A DNA stretch of 64,000 nucleotides from a virus, in the IMG/VR virus record IMGVR_UViG_3300009502_000025, positions 30,113 to 94,112 of that record, one strand, 5' to 3'. A model generated the notes under the pieces. That model was not told the origin of the DNA. It did no database searches and saw nothing but the letters and a program-made list of their open reading frames with translations. Positions 15,579 through 25,600 of this stretch are shown one piece after another; positions within the stretch are counted from its first letter, which is position 1, and every line of letters begins with the position of its first letter. A program made the position numbers and the translations under genes.

Positions 15579-16655
15579 ATGGAAATCGTTGCCGATAGAT
15601 TCTTTGATCAATCTAAATTCGCCAGTACTATTGCCATAGTAAGAATGAACCTCGAACAATTCCTCGCAAATAATATCTTGCGAGAGGATGGTTCGAGGAT
15701 TTTTTATGCATCGAAGTCCTGGGCTTTTCGACAGAGAATCAATCTGCTGAATATGAACTCTAGTCCTGACTACTCCTCCCTGAATTTTCCTTTTTGTGCT
15801 TATTACCGGAATGGTAATTGGACAGTAGGTCCTGAAGTAGCGCCAGGCGTACCGGCAGCAGATGCTGCTATACTGGGCACAACCGATCTAGGACCTAATG
15901 TACGATTCTTCAATGCTCAGTTCCCTTTCAGCGTCGTCTTCTTTTTTAACAGAGAAGACGACGCTCAATTAGCCTACGAGGCCTTAATGTGGATTAAGCA
16001 TCCTAGGCCTATTCAAACAACAGCCCCTGGCTTGGTGTATAAGGACACAGCTATTGATATACCTATACGATATAAGATAGAAGATATTCAATTTGCTCCC
16101 GAGTATAAAGAAAAAAATTGGCTGGAAATGAATCGCGTATTCCCTATTGAGGTCTCCTTGAAGGTAGACTCAGTAATAATACGAGCTCAGCCTCAGACTC
16201 CGAATGCTTTATATCCTACAGACGACGATACTATTTACATTACGAAGAAGGTCATTTTAGATTTCTTGTCCTTCAAAAACGATATGCTAGTGGATTCGGA
16301 TGGGGTACAAGAGATTCTTTTGGGCTCTTTCATTCCAGACCCCGATTTAAATGGAACCTTCACAGCAGGAGTCTCAACAGACACAAGCGTAACTCTACAT
16401 TGGACCTATAATCCTCTGTGTACGGCCCTGTATGAGCCGAATGTGACTATTCTTTGCAATAATGGTACTTCTGTGCAAGTTCCAAAGACAGCGCTGACTG
16501 CAACCATAAGTGGATTGAATTTAGGCTCCACATATACATTTAAAATTCAATTTTTTGCTTTATCAGGAGCCATAAATCAATACTCAGTAACTGCGCTCAC
16601 AACTGGTAGTCAATCCAATCTCAATCTCAAGGGAATGATAGGATACACCTGGTAA
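15579..16655 (+). CDS. Tail structural protein with C-terminal Fn3 domain (tail terminator candidate)
   Basis: 358 aa. Residues 1-about 235 form an alpha/beta domain unrecognised in detail (MEIVADRFFDQSKFAS..., FPFSVVFFFNREDDAQ). Residues about 258-345 read as a fibronectin type III domain (TSVTLHWTYNP, TISGLNLGSTYTFKIQFFA). It is the first gene of the tail operon, directly before the sheath, the place of the T4 gp15 tail terminator or gp3. That role is inferred from position only. Two strong hairpins lie inside the coding sequence (15650-15705, 15930-15965). Confidence 0.55.
   Translation: MEIVADRFFDQSKFASTIAIVRMNLEQFLANNILREDGSRIFYASKSWAFRQRINLLNMNSSPDYSSLNFPFCAYYRNGNWTVGPEVAPGVPAADAAILGTTDLGPNVRFFNAQFPFSVVFFFNREDDAQLAYEALMWIKHPRPIQTTAPGLVYKDTAIDIPIRYKIEDIQFAPEYKEKNWLEMNRVFPIEVSLKVDSVIIRAQPQTPNALYPTDDDTIYITKKVILDFLSFKNDMLVDSDGVQEILLGSFIPDPDLNGTFTAGVSTDTSVTLHWTYNPLCTALYEPNVTILCNNGTSVQVPKTALTATISGLNLGSTYTFKIQFFALSGAINQYSVTALTTGSQSNLNLKGMIGYTW
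15650..15705 (+). terminator. Intragenic terminator-like hairpin in the first tail gene
   Basis: Outer stem CCTCGAAC with GTTCGAGG (15650-15657, 15691-15698), inner stem CTCGCAA with TTGCGAG, followed by ATTTTTT. It begins 71 bases into the gene. Confidence 0.45.
15930..15965 (+). repeat. Perfect 13-bp inverted repeat inside the first tail gene
   Basis: AGCGTCGTCTTCT pairs with AGAAGACGACGCT around a 10-base loop. No T run follows, so it is an RNA or DNA hairpin of unknown role. Confidence 0.6.
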
Positions 16656-16665
16656 TAGCCAGAAG

Positions 16666-16673
16666 ACTAATTA
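16666..16673 (+). promoter_or_regulatory. ACTAATTA motif upstream of the sheath gene
   Basis: Exact motif 37 bases before GTG 16711; a TATAAT and AGAGAGG lie between. Confidence 0.5.
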
Positions 16674-16710
16674 GATATGGTGTTATTTACTATAATAGAG
16701 AGGCTGCAAG

Positions 16711-18846
16711 GTGGAAAGTAATAGACTTATATTCACTACAGTTGATACAAGTGTATCAACGACCCAGAGTTCTAATAAAACGGGGTTGACAGTAGTTAAA
16801 GCTCCCAAGGGAACCTCGACTCCTATATTCTTTTCGAAGAATTCGTCTGACGCAATACAGTCAGTGATTGGATCCCCTTCTTCTACGTACCCGGGCATAA
16901 GAGAAGCCATAGAATTCAATCAAAATTATGGCTTATGGATTTCTGCTCCTGAAGGGGCAAAGACAAGTTACTCAAATTACTACGGCGGCGTTTATTTTAT
17001 CGCTCCTGGAATTATTAAGCCCTTCTACCAGGTGACGGATCCTACAACTCCGAATTTCTTGACTGAGGCTTTTTGTGCAGGAACCTCCCTTTTAGAGTCT
17101 ACATACAATGGCTCCGGCGTTATCACATCAACTGCTCAAGCTACTGTGACAGGAGCTTCTCCTAACACAGTAATTACTACCAGCAATGTGCCCACAGCCT
17201 ACTTCACAAAGTATACTCCTCTTTACGTCAATCTTTATTATCCAGGGAACGGAACAACAGTTCCCTCCGCGGGAAGAGTTTCTTTGAAATGCGTAGCCAA
17301 TGGGCCGGACTGGATTCTTAAGACTCCAACAAACAATATCGTAGTCGGATCCATTACAACAAGCACAGCAACTATTCAGATAACCGGCACTACTACAAAC
17401 CAGTCAGACCCTGAGGTTATGGTGGTTGGGTGGAATTTTAATGCTGCCTTAAATACTTATATCAAGTCAGGCACGGGAGGAGCTTTCACAGACAAGCTCT
17501 CCGGAGTCCCCGGAGCCACACTCAGCTGGGTACTACAAACTCAAACTGATACTCTGATGACCTTGTATCAGACTTCCCCCAGATCAAATGTTACCACTTT
17601 AACAGTAACCGATGTAAATGTTTTAGTGTCGCCTAATAACTTATTGTTTAACTCCGTAACATTCTCCATGTCAGAGACGGCTTACAGTAATGTCATAAGG
17701 ACACAAACTTTCACAGTAAGCCCAGACGTAAATGCGGTAGATGGTTACAACTCTTCATTGTATGTAGAAAACGTTCTATCAGGAAACTACTTCATTAACG
17801 GACTGTCTTACGGTAACTTCACAAGGACCTCAGGTTCCAGCCCAGGATATGATCCCTGGGAGCTTATTAACGGCTTGACAGGAGCTACTCCATTCATTAT
17901 AAGCCCCTATGGTTCACGGGTAATGGACGCCATAGTCTCAACAAATGATAGCGCAAGCCTAATAACGTCTCTTCTATCCGGCTGGACAGCTAGCTCTACT
18001 AGCTTATTCTCTGACGTATCGATATTCTTTAATCCAGAGTTGACAATGGGTGATTTCCAGATTGCTACGCAAATGGGAAATATGAGAACATCTACGTTCA
18101 AGAGAGCAACCTATATAGCAGGCTTGCGAGTAGCTGCTTCAGACGCCATTACTGCTATGAGTCAGTACGTAACGGCAAGATCATCTCTACCTAAGATAAC
18201 TGGCTTGGCATTCTACATCAATGAGTTCCTGGTTCAGACAGGAAGCACGAAGTTCTGGACAGTACCTATTGGTTCCGTAGCTACAATGCTTTGTCAGATT
18301 ATGGACATCAAGAGAGGCGGCGCTGCTCCCATGTGGGTCAACACCTCCGACGGATTAGGCGGCCAGATTAATACTTCAGTGTTGAAGGCAAAATACGACT
18401 TTACAGCCGATCAGCTAGACACTTTAGATTTAACTCTAGGACTTAATCCTATCATTAAGGATAACACATACGGTTTGATGATCACTAGTCAGCGAACCGC
18501 ACAAGATCCTCTAATGTTGACGGATTGGTCTAAGCTAGGTCATCAGATGTCCTTCGATCTCTTCATGAAGGACGTCAAGACAAATGTTATGACGCCTCAG
18601 ATCGGCAAGCCTATCAACGCGGATTACATGCGCTTGAGGAAACGACAAACTCAAGATATTCTTTCTCTAAGATTATCAGGGCCTACAGCAATATGGGATT
18701 CTGGCAAGGTACTTGTTGAGGAAGTCAATACTGATATAACAAGGGCAGCTAATACGTTCGTTATTAAGGTTCGGGTAAAAGTAAATCCATTTGCCGAGTA
18801 CGTTGAATTAATTTTTCAAAATGTAAGTCAGTCGGATACGGTGTAA
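16711..18846 (+). CDS. Contractile tail sheath protein
   Basis: 711 aa, GTG start after AGAGAGG. The N-terminus is typical of sheath proteins (TGLTVVKAPKGTSTPIFFSK, then a PGIREAIEF and SAPEGAK stretch), a long Ser/Thr-rich insertion follows (about 120-330), and the conserved C-terminal sheath domain lies at about 450-700 (AAMSQYV-like helix, TGLAFYINEF, YVEAIF-like end). Sheath subunits polymerise around the tail tube and contract during infection. Tube and baseplate genes follow in canonical order. Confidence 0.85.
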   Translation: MESNRLIFTTVDTSVSTTQSSNKTGLTVVKAPKGTSTPIFFSKNSSDAIQSVIGSPSSTYPGIREAIEFNQNYGLWISAPEGAKTSYSNYYGGVYFIAPGIIKPFYQVTDPTTPNFLTEAFCAGTSLLESTYNGSGVITSTAQATVTGASPNTVITTSNVPTAYFTKYTPLYVNLYYPGNGTTVPSAGRVSLKCVANGPDWILKTPTNNIVVGSITTSTATIQITGTTTNQSDPEVMVVGWNFNAALNTYIKSGTGGAFTDKLSGVPGATLSWVLQTQTDTLMTLYQTSPRSNVTTLTVTDVNVLVSPNNLLFNSVTFSMSETAYSNVIRTQTFTVSPDVNAVDGYNSSLYVENVLSGNYFINGLSYGNFTRTSGSSPGYDPWELINGLTGATPFIISPYGSRVMDAIVSTNDSASLITSLLSGWTASSTSLFSDVSIFFNPELTMGDFQIATQMGNMRTSTFKRATYIAGLRVAASDAITAMSQYVTARSSLPKITGLAFYINEFLVQTGSTKFWTVPIGSVATMLCQIMDIKRGGAAPMWVNTSDGLGGQINTSVLKAKYDFTADQLDTLDLTLGLNPIIKDNTYGLMITSQRTAQDPLMLTDWSKLGHQMSFDLFMKDVKTNVMTPQIGKPINADYMRLRKRQTQDILSLRLSGPTAIWDSGKVLVEEVNTDITRAANTFVIKVRVKVNPFAEYVELIFQNVSQSDTV

Positions 18847-18859
18847 GGAGTTTTAGAAA

Positions 18860-19525
18860 ATGGGTACAGGAATGATAACAACGCTCCTAAGTTCCGGAGC
18901 TGATACTTTTACTAATCTGTTTGATGTTGAGGTAACCTTCCCTACCTTCTTAGCGGACGATCCTATTATTATAGGGAATACGACGAATGCCATCACAATG
19001 TCTGTCAGGGCCCAGGGATTTACTCCTCCAACGGGATTTACGGTACCGGAATATGAAGTCAAGTATAAAGCAGTAACTATAAAAAAGCCCGGCGCGACCA
19101 TACAAGGCGACAGAACATTTTCTTTAAAATTCAGGGCCAACGCGACTCTGGGGCTATACGATTCTTTCATGAAATGGAAACATTTATTAGTTGATCCTTC
19201 GGGCGAAAGCAATCTAGCTTTAAATATTTTTTATACCAATCAATCCGGCGATGCTCGGGGGGGGAAGTACGTAGGTCACGTAGAAGTCAAAGCTCTTTTT
19301 CCAGATGACACTGCTTTTACAAGTGATCCTAATACCAGTGATTCCTGGATCTTTAGTAAAGTTCTTGTTTTAGATGTTACCTTAGATCCCTTCTCCAGGG
19401 ATGGAGGAAATACGCCTCAAACTTTTGATGTTAAATTTATGTATGTGTATATGTCTGAGCCTGGGCATAATCCCGATGTTAATGTAGATGATACCGTAGT
19501 TCCGGTCGTAGCTCTGAACTCCTAA
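18860..19525 (+). CDS. Tail tube protein (gp19-like)
   Basis: 221 aa with AAGGAG before ATG, directly behind the sheath. Size, beta-rich sequence (NLFDVEVTFP; TMSVRAQGFTPP; VPEYEVKYKA; FSLKFRANATLGLYDSF) and position match T4 gp19-type tube proteins, which stack as hexameric rings to form the DNA channel. A strong terminator follows. Confidence 0.8.
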   Translation: MGTGMITTLLSSGADTFTNLFDVEVTFPTFLADDPIIIGNTTNAITMSVRAQGFTPPTGFTVPEYEVKYKAVTIKKPGATIQGDRTFSLKFRANATLGLYDSFMKWKHLLVDPSGESNLALNIFYTNQSGDARGGKYVGHVEVKALFPDDTAFTSDPNTSDSWIFSKVLVLDVTLDPFSRDGGNTPQTFDVKFMYVYMSEPGHNPDVNVDDTVVPVVALNS

Positions 19526-19545
19526 TTAGAAACTTTTAAAAGTAA

Positions 19546-19581
19546 ATAACCCGAAGATGAATTTCTTCGGGTTATTTTTTG
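19546..19581 (+). terminator. Rho-independent terminator after the tail tube gene
   Basis: A 13-bp stem (AATAACCCGAAGA with TCTTCGGGTTATT) followed by a T run. It would reduce readthrough from sheath and tube into the baseplate genes. Confidence 0.9.
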
Positions 19582-19582
19582 A

Positions 19583-19590
19583 CTAATTAA
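19583..19590 (+). promoter_or_regulatory. ACTAATTA motif directly before the 19593 gene
   Basis: Sits between the terminator and ATG 19593 with only two bases to spare and no ribosome site, so a transcript starting here would be leaderless or lack the first codon. Confidence 0.5.
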
Positions 19591-19592
19591 CT

Positions 19593-20123
19593 ATGGCGAT
19601 AGCAGCTCTCAAAAACGAAACTTATAGTGTGGTAGGTAAGCTATCCACACTTATGTCCTGGAAGCCATCCTGGTCTAATTTATTTACGGTAGATATAGAT
19701 CCAAATAATACTGGCATAGCGGGGCTCCTAGTAAAGTCTATAGATTTTGGTGGATACTCCTTGGAATGGGAGTACAATCAGGCGATGAGAAAACATGCTT
19801 TGAAGCTAGCAAAGTATGACACTGAAGCTACTATGACGATACGAGAAACAGACGTATATGACGTCAAAAAATACTTCTATGATTGGTTTAGTCTTTTTTG
19901 GAACAATGGAATTTATCAGGCAGGAGATTCGGGGCCTTTAAAAAAGAAAAGAGACATAGAGATATATACTCCTAAAGGTGGAGTCTACGTCGCTTTCGCG
20001 AAATTGAATGGCTGTGTAATGACAAAGCAGCCAACACCGAAATTTTCCTGGGACAGCTCGGCTCCTATTGAATATACAATCTCTTTAAAAGTAGATTCTC
20101 AAACTTGGGAAACTTTAGCATGA
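19593..20123 (+). CDS. Second tail-tube-like protein (tube initiator candidate)
   Basis: 176 aa. The sequence (NLFTVDIDPN; LLVKSIDFGGYSLEWEYNQA; EATMTIRETDVYDVKKYFYDWF) has the strands and helix of the tail tube fold. In T4 the tube gp19 is paired with related baseplate proteins gp54 and gp48 that nucleate the tube. Lying between the tube and gp25, this protein probably has that role. The exact T4 counterpart is not certain. Confidence 0.65.
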   Translation: MAIAALKNETYSVVGKLSTLMSWKPSWSNLFTVDIDPNNTGIAGLLVKSIDFGGYSLEWEYNQAMRKHALKLAKYDTEATMTIRETDVYDVKKYFYDWFSLFWNNGIYQAGDSGPLKKKRDIEIYTPKGGVYVAFAKLNGCVMTKQPTPKFSWDSSAPIEYTISLKVDSQTWETLA

Positions 20124-20533
20124 TATATACTTATTTAAATACTCTTGTAGATTATGGAGATATCCATTACAAAGGGTATCTGACAACAGGTGGCACAACT
20201 CCCGATGGCCAACCATTCTTTCTTCAGCAAGAAGATGCAATTAATAACGCACTCAAGTTATACCTACTGAGCAAAAAAGGGGATTACGGTAGGTATGTGT
20301 CTAAAGGCGGCCCTCTCTTCGAGATCTTAAATTCTCCAGCAGACTTAAACACACAGGCTAAAATCAAAGAAGTTATTATAAAATCTTTGGCAATATACTC
20401 CAATATTCAAGTACAAGATGTCATTGTGACTACGGATGTCACTGGTGAAAAATGGAAAATTAAGGTTCAGTATATAGACCTTTATCATAAGATGACATCA
20501 TCCACTTCGATTACCCTAGTACAGAGGACTTAA
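20120..20533 (+). CDS. Baseplate wedge protein, gp25-like
   Basis: 137 aa from the ATG that overlaps the previous stop (ATGA); the longer TTG reading has no support. The gp25/GPW fold is seen in QEDAINNALKLYLLSKKGDY and GGPLFEIL followed by a strand-rich half (IQVQDVIVTTDVTGEKWKI). In T4 gp25 links the wedge to the sheath and helps start sheath assembly. Confidence 0.85.
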   Translation: MIYTYLNTLVDYGDIHYKGYLTTGGTTPDGQPFFLQQEDAINNALKLYLLSKKGDYGRYVSKGGPLFEILNSPADLNTQAKIKEVIIKSLAIYSNIQVQDVIVTTDVTGEKWKIKVQYIDLYHKMTSSTSITLVQRT

Positions 20534-20536
20534 ATA

Positions 20537-22651
20537 ATGAAGCAATTTGATCAAGCCAGCATTCAAACCAGACTTGAAACCTTTCTTAAAGCACAGCCCG
20601 GATTTGCCCAGGTACTGAAGGACTCTGCAGTAGAAAGTGTTCTTTACTCCGTATCGGAGTCCGAGGCAGAACTAGCCCGTTACTTTGAGTACCTTTTTCA
20701 AGAATCGAAGTGGGAAACCGCTCAGAATGTATCCTCACTTATTTCTGCAGGTAAATTCCTAGGATACTCTCCTAAACGTCAGATAAGTGCTATGGGAAAT
20801 ATTTATATATCCCATGATTCCTTATTGAGCCAAGCGGGAACCTCTCTCATATTTGATTCTTCTGATCTTGCAAATGCAGGCTTATCTTCTTACCCCAATA
20901 CAAGCTTTCTTATTCCCGCTCTAACAGCCGTAGTGTCATCCACAGGAATCCAATTCGTAACAATGTCTGACACCACGTATTATGGGCCAAATGACTTGTC
21001 TGGAAACGCAGCCTCAAAGTACGTAGAAGTACCAGTCATACAAGGTATCATACGAACTTTCAGGACCACATCTGGAGCAACTAGCACTGCATTTGAATCT
21101 ATTAAGATTCCTAATCCCGGGATCGAGGCCGCATACACTTCCCTATCATCTCCGTTTTTTCAGGTGACCATATATCCCTCAGGAAACTCCAATCTAAATT
21201 ATGCCTTGACCGAAGCTGCTGGAGATGTGGTCAGATACTCTGATATTAGACTGGCATCCGAAACAGAGTATGCCTACGACATTACTACCTTAGACGATTA
21301 CTCCGGAGTCATTATTCGATTCGGCGACGGGAATTCTGGTAGACTTCTGCCTCCAGGAGCTCTAGTAGCTGTTCGCTACTTGGAAACTTTAGGAACTAGT
21401 GGAAATCTTAATCAGAGATACTCCACAACGAGATTCGTAGTGCCCCTCTCCTCCACTCAAACTTTCTATGTTACCAATCTAGATCCTATTTTAGGTGGAT
21501 TAGGTAATGAGGGCATTGAAGAAATAAGAGTCAACGCTCCTAACGAGTATCTCATAGGTGGAAGCGTCATTACTACTGCTGACTACAAAGCCACCTTGAA
21601 ACAAATTCCTAATATCCTAAAATCAAATGCTTACGCAGGAGATTATACGGGGTCTGATAGTATAACTAGAAGAGTTATCTACTTGACAGCTTTGGATTCC
21701 ACACAGAATATTCCAGACGCAGCTACGTTAAATCAGAATATTTTAAATATTATTCTCGATAATAAATCTCCTTTGGATTTACTACAAGTTATAGACCCCA
21801 GTATCATAGAGTTAAAGCTACAAGCCAAAATAACATCTTCTGCTGATCAAGCATCCTTTTCTAATTTAGCAACAACTTTGGAAACAAGCACACTTAATTC
21901 CTTCGGAGTTCCTGCCTTTGATTTCACAAAGAGCTTCTATTCCTCTGATTTTATTACCTTGTTGAAGAACAATAAGACAGTACAGCAAGTATCACCCCTC
22001 CTCGAATCCGTTATAAATATCAAACCCAGTACCTTCCTTTCATCAGGAACTCACCCAGGATACTACTTCACTAACTTCACTTTTAATCCTATTCTGAGTC
22101 CTTTGTTAGATTTAAGTGGAACACGAAGCGACGGATACTGTTTAAAAATTAATATAATCTTTAATTGCGTAGCCTGCGAAGGTAGTAGTAGAACTTTAAT
22201 GGTTAGACAGGATCCGCTGCATCCTGGAGTTCCCATAGATATGCAAGCTTATTCTGCAGGAACTCATGGAGGACTCGTCCTTAAACAGTACGCGCACATC
22301 TCAAGTATAACAGACCAGAGTTTCATAACAAATTCAATTGACACTTCAATAGTCCCTGAAATATTGTCATCTGCAGGCGCAACATACATTCCATTCCTTC
22401 TAGACTTTACTTACTCCAATTTATCTAATTCTAGTAACTTAGGGCATGGAACTTTATACATTCCTCTCTACAAGAGCGACGGCACTTTGTATGCCGGCTT
22501 CACTTCTTTAGATTCTGTAACCTTGGATGAAACCATAACAGTGGAAATCATAGCTCAGCCAAGCTCAGCAAATATTACGCCTCAGAATGAAAATGAATTT
22601 ATAAAAGTAGGAACAAATGACGTTAGCGTTGAGGTGTATACAACACTATGA
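20537..22651 (+). CDS. Baseplate wedge protein, gp6-like (baseplate J family)
   Basis: 704 aa. The N-terminal helical part (QTRLETFLKAQPGFAQVL, SVSESEAELARYFEYL) and the central beta domain with GVIIRFGDGNSGRLLPPGA are hallmarks of gp6/GpJ proteins. ADYKATLKQIPNILKSNAYA is the conserved segment of the next domain. gp6 dimers form the inner ring of the baseplate. It follows gp25 exactly as in T4. Confidence 0.88.
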   Translation: MKQFDQASIQTRLETFLKAQPGFAQVLKDSAVESVLYSVSESEAELARYFEYLFQESKWETAQNVSSLISAGKFLGYSPKRQISAMGNIYISHDSLLSQAGTSLIFDSSDLANAGLSSYPNTSFLIPALTAVVSSTGIQFVTMSDTTYYGPNDLSGNAASKYVEVPVIQGIIRTFRTTSGATSTAFESIKIPNPGIEAAYTSLSSPFFQVTIYPSGNSNLNYALTEAAGDVVRYSDIRLASETEYAYDITTLDDYSGVIIRFGDGNSGRLLPPGALVAVRYLETLGTSGNLNQRYSTTRFVVPLSSTQTFYVTNLDPILGGLGNEGIEEIRVNAPNEYLIGGSVITTADYKATLKQIPNILKSNAYAGDYTGSDSITRRVIYLTALDSTQNIPDAATLNQNILNIILDNKSPLDLLQVIDPSIIELKLQAKITSSADQASFSNLATTLETSTLNSFGVPAFDFTKSFYSSDFITLLKNNKTVQQVSPLLESVINIKPSTFLSSGTHPGYYFTNFTFNPILSPLLDLSGTRSDGYCLKINIIFNCVACEGSSRTLMVRQDPLHPGVPIDMQAYSAGTHGGLVLKQYAHISSITDQSFITNSIDTSIVPEILSSAGATYIPFLLDFTYSNLSNSSNLGHGTLYIPLYKSDGTLYAGFTSLDSVTLDETITVEIIAQPSSANITPQNENEFIKVGTNDVSVEVYTTL

Positions 22652-25600
22652 GTAATTACGTTTGGTTAGAACCTAATAGTCTTTACGTCCCTGTAATCTC
22701 CGGTAGCGTTAATATTGCTAACACGTCTAGCATTGCCTGGACCCTAACTCTTACTATGGCCAACGCAACTGTTTATAATTTAGGCATTGCTGCTGCCTCT
22801 ACTGGAGCCGGTATTGTATCTCAAATAAATAGCGCTCTAAGTGGAGCTTTATTAAATAAGTATATTGCGGCCTCTCTTACTGCAACAACTAATCATTTAA
22901 CTTTTACAGGGACTACCTTAGGTTTAGTAGATAGTATTTATGGCTATGACCCGGTGACTACAATATCCACTGGTATAACTTTAACGGGAACAAACTTAAG
23001 TGCTTTGATGGATAATACTCCTGGTCCGTGGTTGTTATATGGTATTGCTACAGCTACGGATATAGAATTGTACTCCGTAGATGTCGTGGATGATAACACA
23101 AGGAACTTTACGACAGGCTTCGAATTCTACCCCACTATAAAAGGACCCGTCGAGAATCTGCACTCAATAATGCAAACTACGTTTTATAAACAATTGATGG
23201 ATTCTTTTAGAGAAGAATATCAGACATTCATAGATTATGTTCAACAATTGGGATCTTTATTTAAATTAGAGAACTTCCTGGGCGACTTAAATGAATTCAA
23301 TTCTCGAACAGGAAATATATCAAATTATATGGCTTTCGAAGTTCCGCTAGCTTTAAAAAATTACTTCCTTGATATAACTAGAGGTAATAATTGGGTAAGA
23401 GGTATCTTAGAATCTTTAGGCAAGCAAAGACAATGGGCCGGAAGTTCTTTAGCATACAGAATGCTACCGCATCTTCTTTTTAAGAGAGGATCTTATTTCT
23501 TAAAGTCAGTATATCCTACGGTAGCAGGATCATTGTATAGTGGTCAATCCTTCAAATATATTAATGGCGGAACGATTCCTAGAATTCTGCCTGGCACAGT
23601 GGACTCCATATACCCTACAAGCTCTACTATCTTTGGATGGCAAGATTTTAACATACTGCCTCCTAGTTATTATAAGTTCGATACGTTACATAAATTTGAT
23701 GAGTGGGTAAATCCACCTACGAATACTGTTCATAGTAAATTCGATACTGGTTTACCTATTCTCGACGCCGGCAAAGGACTTTTGGTTGAGTTAACTTTGG
23801 ACGAAATTTTAACGCACTATAATACTATAGCCACACATAGTTGTCTGATGGATTTACCTTGGTTAACTACGCTCGGTAACTTGACAGAAACTGTTGCCAG
23901 AGCCTCTGATAGAATATCCATAGGATCTCAGTTGAATCTCGTAGCATTAAACACAGGTTACTACAATCAAGCTGGCGATAATGCAACTTATACTCACCCC
24001 AATATTCAGGCTAACTTTAGACAATTTAGAAGCAACTACTCTCCTTCAAGCGCTTCGTATGTAAAAGTAGGTACGGGAACTCTCAGTTCCCCTACCCAGT
24101 ATTCCTCTACATTGAAAGATAATTCAAGCCAGGGGAATAACGGAACTTTAGTGGGGATGTCATCTGCTTCTATAGTGCCCAGAGGAGCCAATGCCTGCCT
24201 ATATAGCCCAGGAGGGAAAAAAGTTACGTTGCCTGCTGCTCTCAATAGAACCACGGCTTCTGCCTGGTCCGTGAGTATTTGGTTAAAAACAAACGCTTTA
24301 GGAAGCTTGCAATTCTTTCTCGGAGGAGCAGGAGACGGGTCTCATGGGGCTCTCTTAATAGATGCCTCCGGAGTTTTAAAATTCAGAGCAACAGGGGGAA
24401 CTTACGCAACTCTCGGACCTCCAGTCACGGCACTGACCTGGAATCATGTTGTTGTGAATTGCGATGCAGCCGGGAATATGACGGGGTATTTAAATGGGAC
24501 GCTTGGATCTACAGTCGCCGTAGGGACTACTGATACGATATTTACTACACTATTTCAAGGATACCTCAGCGGCACACTATATGAATTCATAGGATACTTA
24601 GACGAATTTAGATTATACAACAGAGTTCTGACATCCGCTGAGATAACTTCTCTGTATGCTATGTCTGACTTTACTTCGTCCGGAAATGGTCTCTTGGCGT
24701 GGTACTCAATGGATTTTGTCCCCACTGATATTGCAGCTCCAAAATTGAAGGCGGGTGTCGGCTCCTATGATACCTTTATAAACGGCCAGTTCTTAGGGAT
24801 AACACCAGTAGTACATTCATTACAGTCAACTTTAGCCATAACATCCCCTGTAACTTTGAATCCCAATTATTTCATAGGAGATAAAACCACAACTCCTCCT
24901 CAGACTACTATAGATCTCAATGGAAAAAATTTGTCCCCAGGCACACTGTCAGCAACTATAACCTTCAGCACGGGAACTACAACTCCAGGAAATATTATAC
25001 CTCGAAGACTGGTGGTAGGAGAGAAACTCAACGTAGCTTTAAGCTTATATGATCCTGTGATATCTTTATACGCTCAAACAGTTCCTCTTGTATCGGTGGC
25101 TTGGTCCTCTCCAACTGTATACAATGTTGGCGACGAAGTAGTATATTCTCCCACAGGAGTTTACTATACCTGCCTCATATACCATACATCCGGAACCTTT
25201 GCAACAGATTTGACAACTCACAAGTACTGGACAGAGTCTACCTGGTGGCCAACTCCATTTAGAAATTTCACGGATTATATCCAGACAACTGCTGATTATA
25301 CCTTACCTACAGAAAATTATATGCCATATATCTCTGGAGCAGGTCTAGATTTTCTTACGCTCTCAGGTAAATATGACTCTAATGGAAATAATCCGGTTGT
25401 GTACTTAGATAGAGCAAACGGTCTTTTGTATCTATCAATGCGTATCAGTTCTGACGGCGCTTTTCAAAATTTCGTCGCTATAGGTGGACCTAATTACGGA
25501 GACACATATCAATATAACGCCTCATTTTCATACTATTTAAATAGCAATAATAAAGGACAACATGTGGCTTTGACTGAGATCGGCCTATTTGATGTAAATG

